64,000 bases of DNA from Clostridia bacterium (GCA_017461625.1 JAFTXJ010000005.1:16405-80404); one strand, 5' to 3'. Positions 17,861 to 26,564 are shown, counted from the first letter of the stretch. A program made the numbers and translations. The notes: generated by a model from the letters alone, not told the origin.

Positions 17861-17895
17861 AAATCCCCCTTACTTACTTGAAGTATGGGGGATTT
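17861..17895 (-). terminator. Hairpin terminator after the WYL regulator, overlapping the spoIIR SD
   Basis: On the minus strand AAATCCCCC (17887-17895) pairs with GGGGGATTT (17861-17869), followed by a T and then GCT-ATG of spoIIR. It sits 9 bp after the regulator stop. The T-run is short, and the G-rich arm doubles as the ribosome-binding region. Confidence 0.6.
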
Positions 17896-17904
17896 TTCAT
17901 TTAT

Positions 17905-18903
17905 TTATTCATAAATTTTGTAAATAAGTTTTGCTTTGTCTTTTATTGCTTTTTTCAGCTCGTGAGGGTTAAGAACCTCTATACGCTCGCCAAACTGCAT
18001 AACCCACGAAACAAGACCGTCGCTGAGTTCAACATTTGCTTTAACAACAAAATGATTTTCATCGTCAATTTTAATAGGTACATTTTCGCCGAAGCGTTCA
18101 AGAATTTCTTCAATAATATCATTTGAGCAACGCAGCAACACATTACCGCTTTCACCGCTGAACATATTAAAAAGTCGGTTTGAATAATCAGCTGAATCAA
18201 AATTATCTTTATATTTTGAAACAGCTGAAAAGTGCCTGCATTTGATACCTGTGATATGAATATTACTGATTCGATCAAGCCTTACGTGCATAAGGTTTGA
18301 ATACTTCGGATTATTACAAACAAGGTAATAATGGTCATTTGACCAAATTAGTGCATAGGGATTCACAATGAAAGTTTTGCTTTCTGTTTTACGGACATAC
18401 CTCTTCTGAAGCACTCTTTTTGAATAATCAAACTGCACCTGAACCTTACGTTCAATTGCCTTATGCAAGGTGCTGATTACCTCATAAAGCTCTTCATTAT
18501 CGCACTTAACAGTTGAATTAACATACACTTGCTTGCGAAGCTTTTCTTCCTGACCTTCACTAGCAAGAGAGCCTATTTTATAAACCAGCGACTTTGTTTT
18601 TTGAGGTGAAATAAACTTAGCTGCAAGAACAGCATCGGTCAAAAGCCGAACTTCAGCCATTTCAAACTTTCTGCCTTTGAGGTAATATCCTCTCTTAGGA
18701 GTACGAACATTTACAATATCAAGTCCATATTCTTTCAAAGCTTCAATATCACCGTAAATGGCTTTACGCTCAACTTTTATATTGTAATCCTCAAGCAGAA
18801 TATCGCACAAATCTTCTGCACTAAAAGCATTGTTTTCATCAGAACGGCGAACAAAAATATCTTGTAAAAACAGTATTCTGATTTTTTGTGTATCTTTTCC
18901 CAT
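17905..18903 (-). CDS. HTH/WYL-domain transcriptional regulator
   Basis: 332 residues. The N-terminal winged helix (residues 5-70, with SAEDLCDILLEDYNIKVERKA reading as the recognition region and GYYLKGRKFE after it) is followed by a WYL-type sensor domain (VNPYALIWSNDHYYLVCNN, HVRLDRI) and a C-terminal WCX-like part (VLRC...ILERFGENV..., LVSWVMQFGERIEVL). The ORF starts 4 bp after the stop of the GH2 gene, so it is co-transcribed and is a candidate regulator of that glycosidase. The ligand is unknown. Confidence 0.9.
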   Translation of the reverse strand: MGKDTQKIRILFLQDIFVRRSDENNAFSAEDLCDILLEDYNIKVERKAIYGDIEALKEYGLDIVNVRTPKRGYYLKGRKFEMAEVRLLTDAVLAAKFISPQKTKSLVYKIGSLASEGQEEKLRKQVYVNSTVKCDNEELYEVISTLHKAIERKVQVQFDYSKRVLQKRYVRKTESKTFIVNPYALIWSNDHYYLVCNNPKYSNLMHVRLDRISNIHITGIKCRHFSAVSKYKDNFDSADYSNRLFNMFSGESGNVLLRCSNDIIEEILERFGENVPIKIDDENHFVVKANVELSDGLVSWVMQFGERIEVLNPHELKKAIKDKAKLIYKIYE

Positions 18904-18907
18904 AGCG

Positions 18908-20650
18908 TTAATATTTAAGCTGAGCGTTGATTTCTCTTGCTACATCGGCATCGATTTTAAGAATTTCACGGTCATAAGTAAGAAGTCCGTTAACCTCAAA
19001 CTCAACATCACTCACCTGGGTGTAAACGGTTGCACAAAGTCCTTTTTTAACAAGCGGAATAATCTGCTTTTCAAACATTCGTTTATAAGCCGCAGTGTAT
19101 TTCGCAGGGTCGGTGTAATTAATGTTGTAGCCAAAGCTCTTTTTATCGTCATATACGTGGCCGTCAATCTTATAGCTGAGACCGCCGAATTCACTGAGCA
19201 CAAACGGTCTGCCGTCAAGACGTGGCATTGTTACAGGCACAACATATCTGTGAACACTCTTAAGGTCAGGGCCTTTTTGATCGTGCCAACCGCTTGCGTG
19301 GTCAACTATTCGGCTTGGGTCATAAGCTTTGATTTCTGTGCCGATACGCTTTGCATCAAACTGACCCCAAGCTTCGTTAAATGGAACCCAGCAGCCGATA
19401 CAAGGATAGTTATAAAGATTATCTATCATACGATACATTTCATCTTCAAATTCATCGCGGAAATATTTATCTTTTCTTCCGAACCAGGCATAAAGATTAT
19501 CGGAAACATTGGTAACGGTGATATTAGGCAGACCACCGACGAGAATCATCGGAAGATTCTGAACACCACTTACCATATCCTGCCAAACAATCATTCCAAG
19601 TCGGTCGCAATGATAATACCAACGTGCCGGCTCAACCTTGATATGCTTTCTGAGCATATTGAAGCCAAGGTCCTTCATAGTCTGAATATCATAAATCATA
19701 GCCTCATCGGTGGGTGGAGTAAGTCCGCCGTCAACCCAATAGCCCTGGTCAAGGAGCCCACGCTGGAAATAAGGCTCATTGTTAAGCATAATACGAGGAA
19801 GACCTGCTTTATCCTTACCGATAGAGAATTTTCTCATACCGAAGTAGCTGTCAACACTGTCAATCTCAGTATTGTTTTTATCAAGAACCCTTACAGTTAA
19901 ATCATAAAGGAAAGGATTCTCGGGGCTCCAGAGAATTGCATCGTCAACCGGGATGTTTTCATCAGCAGAAATTCTGCCGTTAAAAACAATAAGGTCACCC
20001 TTTTTAACAGTTGCATGCAAATCAGCCTCACCGTTTAATATTGTTTTAACGTTGATTGAGCCTGCATCAATATCGGGAAGAAGCTTCAATTTTTCAATAT
20101 AAACATCATTCACGGGTTCAAGCCAGACTGTCTGCCAGATACCTGTTGTTGAAGTATACCAGAAACCATGAGATTTTGAAGCCTGTTTACCTCTTGGCTG
20201 CGAGGATTGATCTGTGGGGTCAAAAACACGCAGATTGAGAGTGTTTTCACCGTCAACAAGATAATCGGTTATATCAAAGCTGAAAGGATCGTAACCGCCT
20301 GTGTGCTGACCGATCATTCTGCCGTTAATGTAAACACGGCATTCCCAGTCAACAGCATCAAAATTAAGGCGGACTCTTTTGCCCTTAAAGCAAGGGTCAA
20401 GAGTGAATTTCTTTTCATACCAGAGCAAATCGTCCTTGCTCACTCTTTTGGCAACACGTGAAAGGTCGCTTTCAACAGCAAAGGGAACAAGAATTTCACC
20501 GTCAAACTTTGACGGAATTTTATCTGTTTTACCTGTAATGGCATAATTGAAAATGCCGTTGAGATTTTGCCAATCCTTTCTCACAAGCTGAGGACGAGGA
20601 TATTCCTGCAAAGGAGTTTTAGTAACTTTATCAAACCAACGAGTTTTCAT
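18908..20650 (-). CDS. GH2 glycoside hydrolase (beta-galactosidase/beta-glucuronidase type)
   Basis: 580 residues, no signal peptide. The order is sugar-binding jelly roll (about 15-185: WYEKKF, VDWECRVYINGRMIGQHTGGY), an Ig-like domain (about 185-275) and a TIM barrel. The acid/base is E426 in VPFNEAW and the nucleophile E487 in LSEFGG. It is shorter than LacZ (about 1000) and close to compact GH2 enzymes. Start ATG 20650 has SD AAAGGATGA and a promoter further upstream. With a WYL regulator in the same transcript, it looks like a small self-regulated sugar-use unit. Substrate (beta-galactoside, glucuronide or another) is not determinable by eye. Confidence 0.93.
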   Translation of the reverse strand: MKTRWFDKVTKTPLQEYPRPQLVRKDWQNLNGIFNYAITGKTDKIPSKFDGEILVPFAVESDLSRVAKRVSKDDLLWYEKKFTLDPCFKGKRVRLNFDAVDWECRVYINGRMIGQHTGGYDPFSFDITDYLVDGENTLNLRVFDPTDQSSQPRGKQASKSHGFWYTSTTGIWQTVWLEPVNDVYIEKLKLLPDIDAGSINVKTILNGEADLHATVKKGDLIVFNGRISADENIPVDDAILWSPENPFLYDLTVRVLDKNNTEIDSVDSYFGMRKFSIGKDKAGLPRIMLNNEPYFQRGLLDQGYWVDGGLTPPTDEAMIYDIQTMKDLGFNMLRKHIKVEPARWYYHCDRLGMIVWQDMVSGVQNLPMILVGGLPNITVTNVSDNLYAWFGRKDKYFRDEFEDEMYRMIDNLYNYPCIGCWVPFNEAWGQFDAKRIGTEIKAYDPSRIVDHASGWHDQKGPDLKSVHRYVVPVTMPRLDGRPFVLSEFGGLSYKIDGHVYDDKKSFGYNINYTDPAKYTAAYKRMFEKQIIPLVKKGLCATVYTQVSDVEFEVNGLLTYDREILKIDADVAREINAQLKY

Positions 20651-20677
20651 ATAATCATCCTTTCTGATAACATATCC

Positions 20678-20706
20678 ATTTTAAACCAAAATCGCATAAA
20701 AGTCTA
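20678..20706 (-). promoter_or_regulatory. Probable promoter of the GH2-WYL operon
   Basis: Minus strand TAGACT (20701-20706), 17-bp spacer, TAAAAT (20678-20683). The -35 matches 4 of 6 consensus positions. Confidence 0.55.
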
Positions 20707-20760
20707 TAGCAATAGAAAAGAAAGTGTTAATCAAATTCCATAAGTTACAACTTCTACATA

Positions 20761-20789
20761 TTTACATCATTGCCGTTTTAAGCTATACT
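20761..20789 (+). promoter_or_regulatory. Promoter of the methyltransferase gene
   Basis: TTTACA (20761-20766), 17-bp spacer, TATACT (20784-20789). A start of transcription near 20796 excludes the TTG/ATG codons at 20791-20796 as translation starts. Confidence 0.65.
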
Positions 20790-20826
20790 GTTGATGTTAA
20801 GCTTTAATGAGAAAGAGATGTTCTTT

Positions 20827-21615
20827 ATGAAAGAATCCATTTTAAAACAAAATGAAAAAAGCTGGGATGAATTGGCAGATGATTTTTTCGGTGTAACCGC
20901 ACTTCCGATACTGGGATGTTCAATTCCCACAGAGGATGAGTTACACTTATTTCCTGACTTAAGCGGAAAATGCGTTTTAGAAATGGGTTGCGGCAGCGGT
21001 CATTCTTTAAAATGGTGTGCAGAACACGGAGCAACAGAGCTTTTCGGTATTGATATTTCAGAAAAGCAACTCTGCACCACCCAAAAACTGCTTGAAGAAA
21101 GCGGTTATACTTGTACCTTGTTTCATCAGCCTATGGAAGATAACAGCAATATTCCGCAAAATTATTTTGATGTGGTTTATTCCATCTATGCCATTGGTTG
21201 GTCAACTGACCTTGAAGCCACAATTCAAAATGCCGCTTCTTATTTAAAGCAAGGCGGAACATATATTTTCTCTTGGGACCACCCTCTTTTGCATTGTGTT
21301 GATTTAGAAACAGTTGCCATTTCCGGCGGCAACCGAACAACAACGATGAAAGAAAGAATTATTTTCAGCGGAAATTATCTTGAAGAAGATTACTATACTT
21401 TTGAAAAGCACGGAAACGCTCTTACGTTGCAAAACCGTAAAATTTCGACTTATGTCAACGCTCTTGCAAAAGCAGGCTTTGCTGTTGAAAAAATAGTTGA
21501 AGAAACAAACACAAAAGTGTTAGAAAAATCCTCTGACTTCGGCTCAGGATATTATGCCGATTTTAAAGCAAAACATTTCCCGCTTTCTATTGTTTTCAAA
21601 GCGAAAAAACTGTAA
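20827..21615 (+). CDS. Class I SAM-dependent methyltransferase
   Basis: About 262 residues from ATG 20827 (MKESILKQNEKSWDELADDF); an in-frame ATG at 20818 is an alternative, since the SD (GAGAAAGAGA) is weak for both. Motif I is VLEMGCGSGHS; the acidic residue after strand 2 is in LFGIDISEKQL; motif IV-like DVVYSIYAIGW follows. The N-terminal 'WDELADDFFG' and the barrel-like order fit small-molecule methyltransferases of the UbiE/MT11-12 type. Substrate unknown. It stands alone with its own promoter. Confidence 0.85.
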   Translation: MKESILKQNEKSWDELADDFFGVTALPILGCSIPTEDELHLFPDLSGKCVLEMGCGSGHSLKWCAEHGATELFGIDISEKQLCTTQKLLEESGYTCTLFHQPMEDNSNIPQNYFDVVYSIYAIGWSTDLEATIQNAASYLKQGGTYIFSWDHPLLHCVDLETVAISGGNRTTTMKERIIFSGNYLEEDYYTFEKHGNALTLQNRKISTYVNALAKAGFAVEKIVEETNTKVLEKSSDFGSGYYADFKAKHFPLSIVFKAKKL

Positions 21616-21704
21616 AATAAAAAGTTTCACTGTGCACAAGCCTTAGTTTATCGGCATTTTGTATTTAACTGTTTCGCTACTCTTTATAAGCACAACAAAT
21701 TTTT

Positions 21705-21734
21705 TTGACACAAGACATATTATTATGCTATTAT
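21705..21734 (+). promoter_or_regulatory. Promoter of the secreted EEP-family gene
   Basis: Perfect TTGACA (21705-21710), 18-bp spacer, extended TGC-TATTAT (-10 at 21729-21734). The nominal reading frame starts inside this -35 box, so a downstream start is required. Confidence 0.75.
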
Positions 21735-21770
21735 GTAATTAAAACACACTGTTTAAGAGGAGGAAATGTT

Positions 21771-23351
21771 GTGAAAAAAGTATTTTGTTTAATTCTCACA
21801 CTTATAATTACCTTGGGAAGCTTTTGCTATGTGCCATTTTCATCCGGCATAATTGCTCACGCCAAAAGCTTTGAAACCGAAAATGGTGTTCAGGTTGAAA
21901 CAGCACCGTTTCTTTACAAATCTACTCTTTATCAGATGGAGTTTCCCAGCCATCAGTCATATGAAATCAAAGAAAAAAGTGCCGAGGGCGATTATGCCAT
22001 ATCTCGTGAGCTTAACGATCTTTCATATACCTTTGTTTTTCCTGCAGGAACAACAAAAATAGAGTGTCATCTATCCTTAGATGGTGAAACCAATTGGCGT
22101 GGCTTTAACATTAACTCCACAGATAATCCGTCTTTTTGGCCAAAAGATGCTAACGGTAATGTTGATTACAGTCAGCCTTTGACATTTAAACGCAACGAAA
22201 TAACAGCCGAGCGTGATGAATACGGAGTTTTATACAGAGATTATCTTAAAGATAAAGATGTTAACGGTTTCAAAAACTATGATAAGATTTATTGGAGACT
22301 TACCTACACCTGTAACGAAGAAATCTTCAGAGACTACTTTGATATAAATCTTTACGATTACGATACAGCCGAAAAGCATACCCTAAAAGCCGTTAATTTC
22401 AATGTTGCAGGTTTGCCGTTTGCAGCCTTAACCGGTACCGATGTTGCCGCCAACCAAAAAATTGCAGGTAAATATCTTTCGCAAAACAATTTTGATATTG
22501 TTGCCGTTCAAGAGGATTTCGGTTATCACAAACAGCTTGTTGATAATATGAACGGCTTCTCACATATGACAAGCCACACGGGCGGTATTCCCGGAGGCGA
22601 CGGGCTTAACATATTTACAAAGAATATGCCCATCTATAATGAAACAAGAGTTACCTGGAATGAGGCTTGCGGTATTCTTTCAGACGGTTCAGATGAGCTT
22701 ACTCCTAAAGGATTTGTTTATTCTGTTATTGATGTCGGCAACGGAATTTATGTCGATTTTTATAATTTACACGCAGACGCTTATGGCGGTGAGGGTTCAA
22801 TCGCCGCAAGAACAAGTCAGTACAAACAGCTTGCCGAATTTATTCAGGCTCGCTCTGCCGAAAACGACAGACCGGTAATTGTAACCGGTGATTTTAACAA
22901 CTATATGCACACCCACGAAGATGACGGTGCACTTTATAAAACTCTCTATCTTGAGTGTGGATTGAAAGATGCATGGATTGAATTTCACAACAACGGTGAC
23001 TATTTTAATCTGTACAATTGGCACATAACCGGTCTCCCTGCATGGGGAAATTGGGACTCGGTTGAGAGATTTATGTATAAGCCCGGTGGTGGTGTTGATG
23101 TTGTAATAAGCGATTTCAGATATGTTGAAGTTTGTAACGATAACTCCGAAGCTGTTTCCGACCATTCCTCCGCAGAATGTGAGTTTACATTTATTAAAAC
23201 AGCTGATTTTGTTGAAAACACTCAAGAACTTCAGATAACTGAAAAAACTGAAAACAATTTCGTCTATCAGCTCAAGTGGATTTTTAAAGCCCTGATTATG
23301 GTTCTTTCGGATATCGGCAATCTTCCTGAACTGCTGAAAGAATTAGTTTAA
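21771..23351 (+). CDS. Secreted endonuclease/exonuclease/phosphatase (DNase I-fold) protein
   Basis: 526 residues from GTG 21771 (SD AGAGGAGG, 7 bp spacing). A signal peptide occupies residues 1-27 (VFCLILTLIITLGSFCYV...AHA). Residues about 30-185 are an unassigned beta-rich region. The EEP fold follows: LKAVNFNVAGLPF (Asn of the metal site), FDIVAVQE (catalytic Glu), DFYNLHADA (His), VIVTGDFNN (Asp/Asn), and SDHSSAECEF (Asp-His pair). This catalytic set supports a Mg-dependent phosphodiesterase. Targets in this fold include DNA, sphingomyelin and phosphoinositides, and nothing here decides between them. The C-terminus ends in an amphipathic/hydrophobic stretch. Confidence 0.85.
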   Translation: MKKVFCLILTLIITLGSFCYVPFSSGIIAHAKSFETENGVQVETAPFLYKSTLYQMEFPSHQSYEIKEKSAEGDYAISRELNDLSYTFVFPAGTTKIECHLSLDGETNWRGFNINSTDNPSFWPKDANGNVDYSQPLTFKRNEITAERDEYGVLYRDYLKDKDVNGFKNYDKIYWRLTYTCNEEIFRDYFDINLYDYDTAEKHTLKAVNFNVAGLPFAALTGTDVAANQKIAGKYLSQNNFDIVAVQEDFGYHKQLVDNMNGFSHMTSHTGGIPGGDGLNIFTKNMPIYNETRVTWNEACGILSDGSDELTPKGFVYSVIDVGNGIYVDFYNLHADAYGGEGSIAARTSQYKQLAEFIQARSAENDRPVIVTGDFNNYMHTHEDDGALYKTLYLECGLKDAWIEFHNNGDYFNLYNWHITGLPAWGNWDSVERFMYKPGGGVDVVISDFRYVEVCNDNSEAVSDHSSAECEFTFIKTADFVENTQELQITEKTENNFVYQLKWIFKALIMVLSDIGNLPELLKELV

Positions 23352-23366
23352 CAATAATAATATAAT

Positions 23367-23408
23367 ACGCCATCCTAAAACTATAGTTTCAAGGATGGCG
23401 TTAATTTT
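23367..23408 (+). terminator. Terminator of the EEP-family gene
   Basis: Ten-base-pair stem ACGCCATCCT (23367-23376) with AGGATGGCGT (23392-23401), then TAATTTT. Confidence 0.8.
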
Positions 23409-23452
23409 AAAAAAACGAGTATTCATAGGTTAAGTTCCTTATGAATACTCGT
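23408..23452 (-). terminator. Terminator of tRNA-Leu
   Basis: Perfect 12-bp stem ACGAGTATTCAT (on either strand, arms 23415-23426 and 23441-23452), with a minus-strand T-run (23408-23414) right after it and the tRNA 3' end one base before it. Confidence 0.88.
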
Positions 23453-23453
23453 C

Positions 23454-23538
23454 TGGTGCGGGTAACAGGGGTCGAACCTGCACGCTGTGAGGCACAAGAT
23501 CCTAAATCTTGCGTGTCTGCCAATTCCACCATACCCGC
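23454..23538 (-). tRNA. tRNA-Leu (anticodon UAG)
   Basis: 85 nt including an encoded CCA. Acceptor GCGGGTA (23532-23538) pairs with TACCCGC; discriminator A; T-arm with GGTTCGACCCC; anticodon stem CAAGA/TCTTG around a TTTAGGA loop, giving anticodon TAG. A long variable arm (GCCTCACAGCGTGC region) marks a type II tRNA, as expected for Leu. Confidence 0.96.
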
Positions 23539-23548
23539 ATAGGTGTTT

Positions 23549-23576
23549 ATTATATCACAAATTAAAATAAATTCAA
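23549..23576 (-). promoter_or_regulatory. Promoter of tRNA-Leu
   Basis: Minus strand TTGAAT (23571-23576), 16-bp spacer, perfect TATAAT (23549-23554), with the tRNA beginning 11 bp downstream. Confidence 0.75.
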
Positions 23577-23589
23577 GAGGCAATATATA

Positions 23590-23618
23590 TTGATTTTTGC
23601 ATTTTCAGTTGCTATACT
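23590..23618 (+). promoter_or_regulatory. Promoter of the SGNH hydrolase pair
   Basis: TTGATT (23590-23595), 17-bp spacer, extended TGC-TATACT (-10 at 23613-23618). Confidence 0.7.
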
Positions 23619-23643
23619 TTTAAAAAAGCTTTTGAGGTGGATT

Positions 23644-24438
23644 ATGGATTTCAGAGATTTTTTTAACGAAAGCGAAAAAACGTTGGACAAGCTTGTTGAC
23701 GATGGAGGTTTTTGTTCAATTTTCAGAACAATTGCCTGTGTTGGCGACAGCCTTTCTTCAGGCGAATTTGAGCATAAATGGATAGAAGGACATCATCTGT
23801 TTCTTGATATGTTTGAATATTCCTGGGGGCAATTTATGGCTCGCACCTTGGGAAGCACCGTTTACAATTTTTCTCGTGGGGGTATGACTGCCGGCGAATA
23901 CCTTGATTCTTTTGCCGAGGAAAAAGGATTTTGGGATAAAGATAAGGCTTGCCAGGCTTACATTTTTGCATTAGGTGTTAATGACATCATGAATTGCGGC
24001 ATCGAGGTAGGTACGATTGACGACATCAAAGACGACTACCGTAAAAACTCCAAGACCTTTGCAGGTCAGTACGGTGCGATTATTCAGCGATACAAAGAAA
24101 TTCAACCGAACGCAAAGTTCTTTTTGATAACTATGCCCAAGGACATCAAATACCATCCCGATGAAAAGAAAAAAGAAGTCGCAGACCTTCTACACAGTAT
24201 TTCCGAAAAGTTTGACAACTGTTATGTGCTTGATTTTTATAAATACGCTCCTGTTTATGATGAATTTTTCCAAGAGAAGTTTATGCTTCACGGTCATCTG
24301 AACCCTTGCGGATATGCGTTGACAGCTAAAATGGTTATGAGCTACATTGACTATATAATTCGTCACAATATTCAGGACTTTACAAAAGTCGGTTTCATCG
24401 GCAAAGAACATCTTACGGAGGAAAGCCTATATGATTAA
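23644..24438 (+). CDS. SGNH/GDSL-family hydrolase
   Basis: 264 residues from ATG 23644 (SD GAGGTG); the longer frame starts in the promoter and is rejected. Block I is CVGDSLSSG (catalytic Ser in GDSL context), block III is ALGVNDIMN (Gly/Asn oxyanion residues), and block V is HGHLNPCGY (the HxxxxxxG region with His). No signal peptide. Such enzymes deacetylate sugars or lipids. It overlaps the next SGNH gene by 8 bp, suggesting a co-produced esterase pair. Confidence 0.85.
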   Translation: MDFRDFFNESEKTLDKLVDDGGFCSIFRTIACVGDSLSSGEFEHKWIEGHHLFLDMFEYSWGQFMARTLGSTVYNFSRGGMTAGEYLDSFAEEKGFWDKDKACQAYIFALGVNDIMNCGIEVGTIDDIKDDYRKNSKTFAGQYGAIIQRYKEIQPNAKFFLITMPKDIKYHPDEKKKEVADLLHSISEKFDNCYVLDFYKYAPVYDEFFQEKFMLHGHLNPCGYALTAKMVMSYIDYIIRHNIQDFTKVGFIGKEHLTEESLYD

Positions 24439-25429
24439 GTATGATATAAAAGATTCGCCACTTTCAGTTCACGGTGCACCATTTTGGGAAGAAGAAAAAA
24501 CGCTCCGCCGTCTCCCTGAAAAACTTATGGAAGAGTTACCTAATCTTTCTTTTTTCGGAAGAAGATGTCCGGGAGCAAGAGTAAGATTTAAAACAAATTC
24601 CAAAAACATAAGAATCCGCTTTGAATTGGAAAAAGCAGAACATGATGCCGGAATGTCATTGTTTGCATGCCTTGCGGCAAACATCCTGGTTGGTGACGGC
24701 AAGTACGGTGACTTTATGGGTATGATTTGCCCGCCCCATTACGATGAAACCATAGCTGACGGAGTTCTTGAAAAAAGCGGTGATATGGAAAACGTAACCA
24801 TTCACCTGCCAAGAAACGAAATTATTAAAAGCTTTGAAGTTTATATTGATGACGATGCTGAAATTCTCCCCGCTGACCCATATAAATATGAAAAGCCCGT
24901 TGTTTATTACGGCTCATCTATTACCGAAGGCGGTTGCTGTTGCAACATAATCAACGCTTACACTTCAATTCTTTCCCGTCACCTTGATTTTGATTATATC
25001 AACCTTGGTTTTTCAGGCAATGCCAAAGGAGAACAGCAAATGGCAGATTTTATCAAGGAACTTGACATGAATGTTTTTGTTTTTGACTATGACCATAATG
25101 CCGACTCACCTGAACACCTTGAGGCGACTCACGAACCGTTTTTCAAAACTATCAGAAAAGCAAACCCTGATTTGCCTGTTATTATGATGACAAGACCTAA
25201 AAATAACTATAACGATGAAGAAAAACAGCGTCGCGAAATCGTAAAGAGAACTTATCAAAATGCTGTTGACTCAGGAGATAAAAATGTATACTTCATTGAC
25301 GGAGAAACATTTTTCGGCAAAGCTGACGGCAACTCTTGCCTGATTGACGGGCTTCATCCCAACGATTTAGGTTTCCACCGAATGGCAGAGAAAATTGAGC
25401 CACTGATGAAGGAAATATTGGAAGGTTAA
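24431..25429 (+). CDS. Two-domain SGNH hydrolase (carbohydrate-esterase-like)
   Basis: 332 residues. Residues about 1-145 form a beta-rich N-terminal domain (RCPGARVRFKTNSKNIRIRF, VYIDDDAEIL), which resembles the jelly roll placed before the catalytic domain in some acetyl-xylan/carbohydrate esterases. The catalytic domain has VVYYGSSITEGGC (Ser in block I), LGFSGNAKGE (block II Gly), VFDYDHNAD (block III) and GLHPNDLGFHRM (Asp/His). The start overlaps the upstream hydrolase. Probably intracellular, removing acyl groups from imported oligosaccharides (inference). Confidence 0.85.
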   Translation: MIKYDIKDSPLSVHGAPFWEEEKTLRRLPEKLMEELPNLSFFGRRCPGARVRFKTNSKNIRIRFELEKAEHDAGMSLFACLAANILVGDGKYGDFMGMICPPHYDETIADGVLEKSGDMENVTIHLPRNEIIKSFEVYIDDDAEILPADPYKYEKPVVYYGSSITEGGCCCNIINAYTSILSRHLDFDYINLGFSGNAKGEQQMADFIKELDMNVFVFDYDHNADSPEHLEATHEPFFKTIRKANPDLPVIMMTRPKNNYNDEEKQRREIVKRTYQNAVDSGDKNVYFIDGETFFGKADGNSCLIDGLHPNDLGFHRMAEKIEPLMKEILEG

Positions 25430-25432
25430 CAA

Positions 25433-25466
25433 AAAGGATTACCTCGTTTCATGGAGGTAATCCTTT
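25433..25466 (+). terminator. Bidirectional terminator between SGNH genes and mnmA
   Basis: Stem AAAGGATTACCTC (25433-25445) with GAGGTAATCCTTT (25454-25466), 8-nt loop, in the 40-bp gap between convergent stops; A-rich and T-rich flanks allow use in both directions. Confidence 0.85.
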
Positions 25467-25469
25467 AAT

Positions 25470-26516
25470 TTATTTTATTATTCCACCGCCAAGGACAACA
25501 TCACCGTCATAAAAAACAACAGACTGTCCCGGGGTTATGGCTCTTTGCGGAACATCAAAAACGACTTTTACATCACCGTTTTCAATAGGATAAATTGTGG
25601 CATCGGTTTCTTTTTGCTTATAGCGTACTTTTGCTTTAACCTTCATTGGTTCAGTCAGGCTTTCGATGCTTATAAAATTAACATCAGTTGCTTCAAGAGT
25701 ATCAAGGAACAAATCATCATTGCTGCCGAGAATAACCTTGTTTGTTTCAGCATCTTTTTTGAGCACGTAATACGGTGCAGGGGCTGCAATTCCAAGGCCT
25801 TTGCGCTGACCAATTGTGTAATTGATAAGCCCTTTATGCTCAGCTATAAACTCCCCTGCTTTGTTGACAAATTCACCTTTTTCAAATTTCTTGCCACACC
25901 ATCGCTCAATAAAAGCGGCATATTCACCATCAGGGATAAAACATATATCCTGACTGTCGTGCTTATCGGCATTGTCAAAGCCTACCTTACGAGCTATATC
26001 TCGGGCAGAATTTTTTGAATAACCGCCCAACGGCAACAGTACTTTGCTCAACTGCTGTTGAGTAAGAGAATAAAGCATATAGCTCTGGTCTTTTGATTCG
26101 TCGTCAGCTTTTTTTACTGTGTATCGGTTTGTATCTTCGTTATACTCAACCTTGGCATAGTGACCTGTTGCCACATAATCAAAACCAAGCTCCACAGCCT
26201 TATCAAGGAATACTCCGAACTTTATATACTTATTACACACAACACATGGATTTGGAGTGAGTGCATTTTTATAAGCCTCAACAAAATCAGTTATTACATA
26301 CTTTTTAAAATCTTCACTAAAATTAAAAACATAAAAAGGCATACCGAGGCTGTCGGCAACACGTTTTGCATCTGCAATATCTTCAGGCTTACCACTGCCT
26401 TTGTCACCGTAGAGAGACATAATTGCCCCTGAGGTTTCGTAGCCTTGGGATTTTATTATTTCTGCCGCTACCGAGGAGTCCACTCCCCCACTCATAGCAA
26501 TTAAAACTTTAGCCAT
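25470..26516 (-). CDS. mnmA: tRNA-specific 2-thiouridylase MnmA
   Basis: 348 residues from ATG 26516 (AGGG SD 8 bp upstream; the frame also runs to GTG 26525). The PP-loop is S9-GGVDSS. The two catalytic cysteines are C91 (NPCVVC) and C192 (SQDICF). RKGLG and 'GQSVVFYDGDVVLGGGII' at the end are typical. It installs the 2-thio group of U34 in Lys, Glu and Gln tRNAs, taking sulfur from a cysteine desulfurase. It is the third gene of iscS-iscU-mnmA, so sulfur donor and acceptor are co-expressed. Confidence 0.97.
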   Translation of the reverse strand: MAKVLIAMSGGVDSSVAAEIIKSQGYETSGAIMSLYGDKGSGKPEDIADAKRVADSLGMPFYVFNFSEDFKKYVITDFVEAYKNALTPNPCVVCNKYIKFGVFLDKAVELGFDYVATGHYAKVEYNEDTNRYTVKKADDESKDQSYMLYSLTQQQLSKVLLPLGGYSKNSARDIARKVGFDNADKHDSQDICFIPDGEYAAFIERWCGKKFEKGEFVNKAGEFIAEHKGLINYTIGQRKGLGIAAPAPYYVLKKDAETNKVILGSNDDLFLDTLEATDVNFISIESLTEPMKVKAKVRYKQKETDATIYPIENGDVKVVFDVPQRAITPGQSVVFYDGDVVLGGGIIK

Positions 26517-26537
26517 ATTTTTCACCCTAAAAAATAT

Positions 26538-26558
26538 GGGACGATTAAAAATCGTCCC
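26538..26558 (-). terminator. Hairpin between iscU and mnmA, probable partial terminator
   Basis: Stem GGGACGAT / ATCGTCCC with a 5-nt loop; on the minus strand it is followed by ATATTTTTT. It lies 7 bp after iscU and about 20 bp before mnmA, so it may reduce mnmA expression relative to iscSU. Confidence 0.65.
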
Positions 26559-26564
26559 TTAAAA

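Noticed and set aside
18830-19900. 356-codon plus-strand frame
   Set aside because: It is antisense to the GH2 gene, with no SD or family features; a shadow of a well-conserved enzyme.
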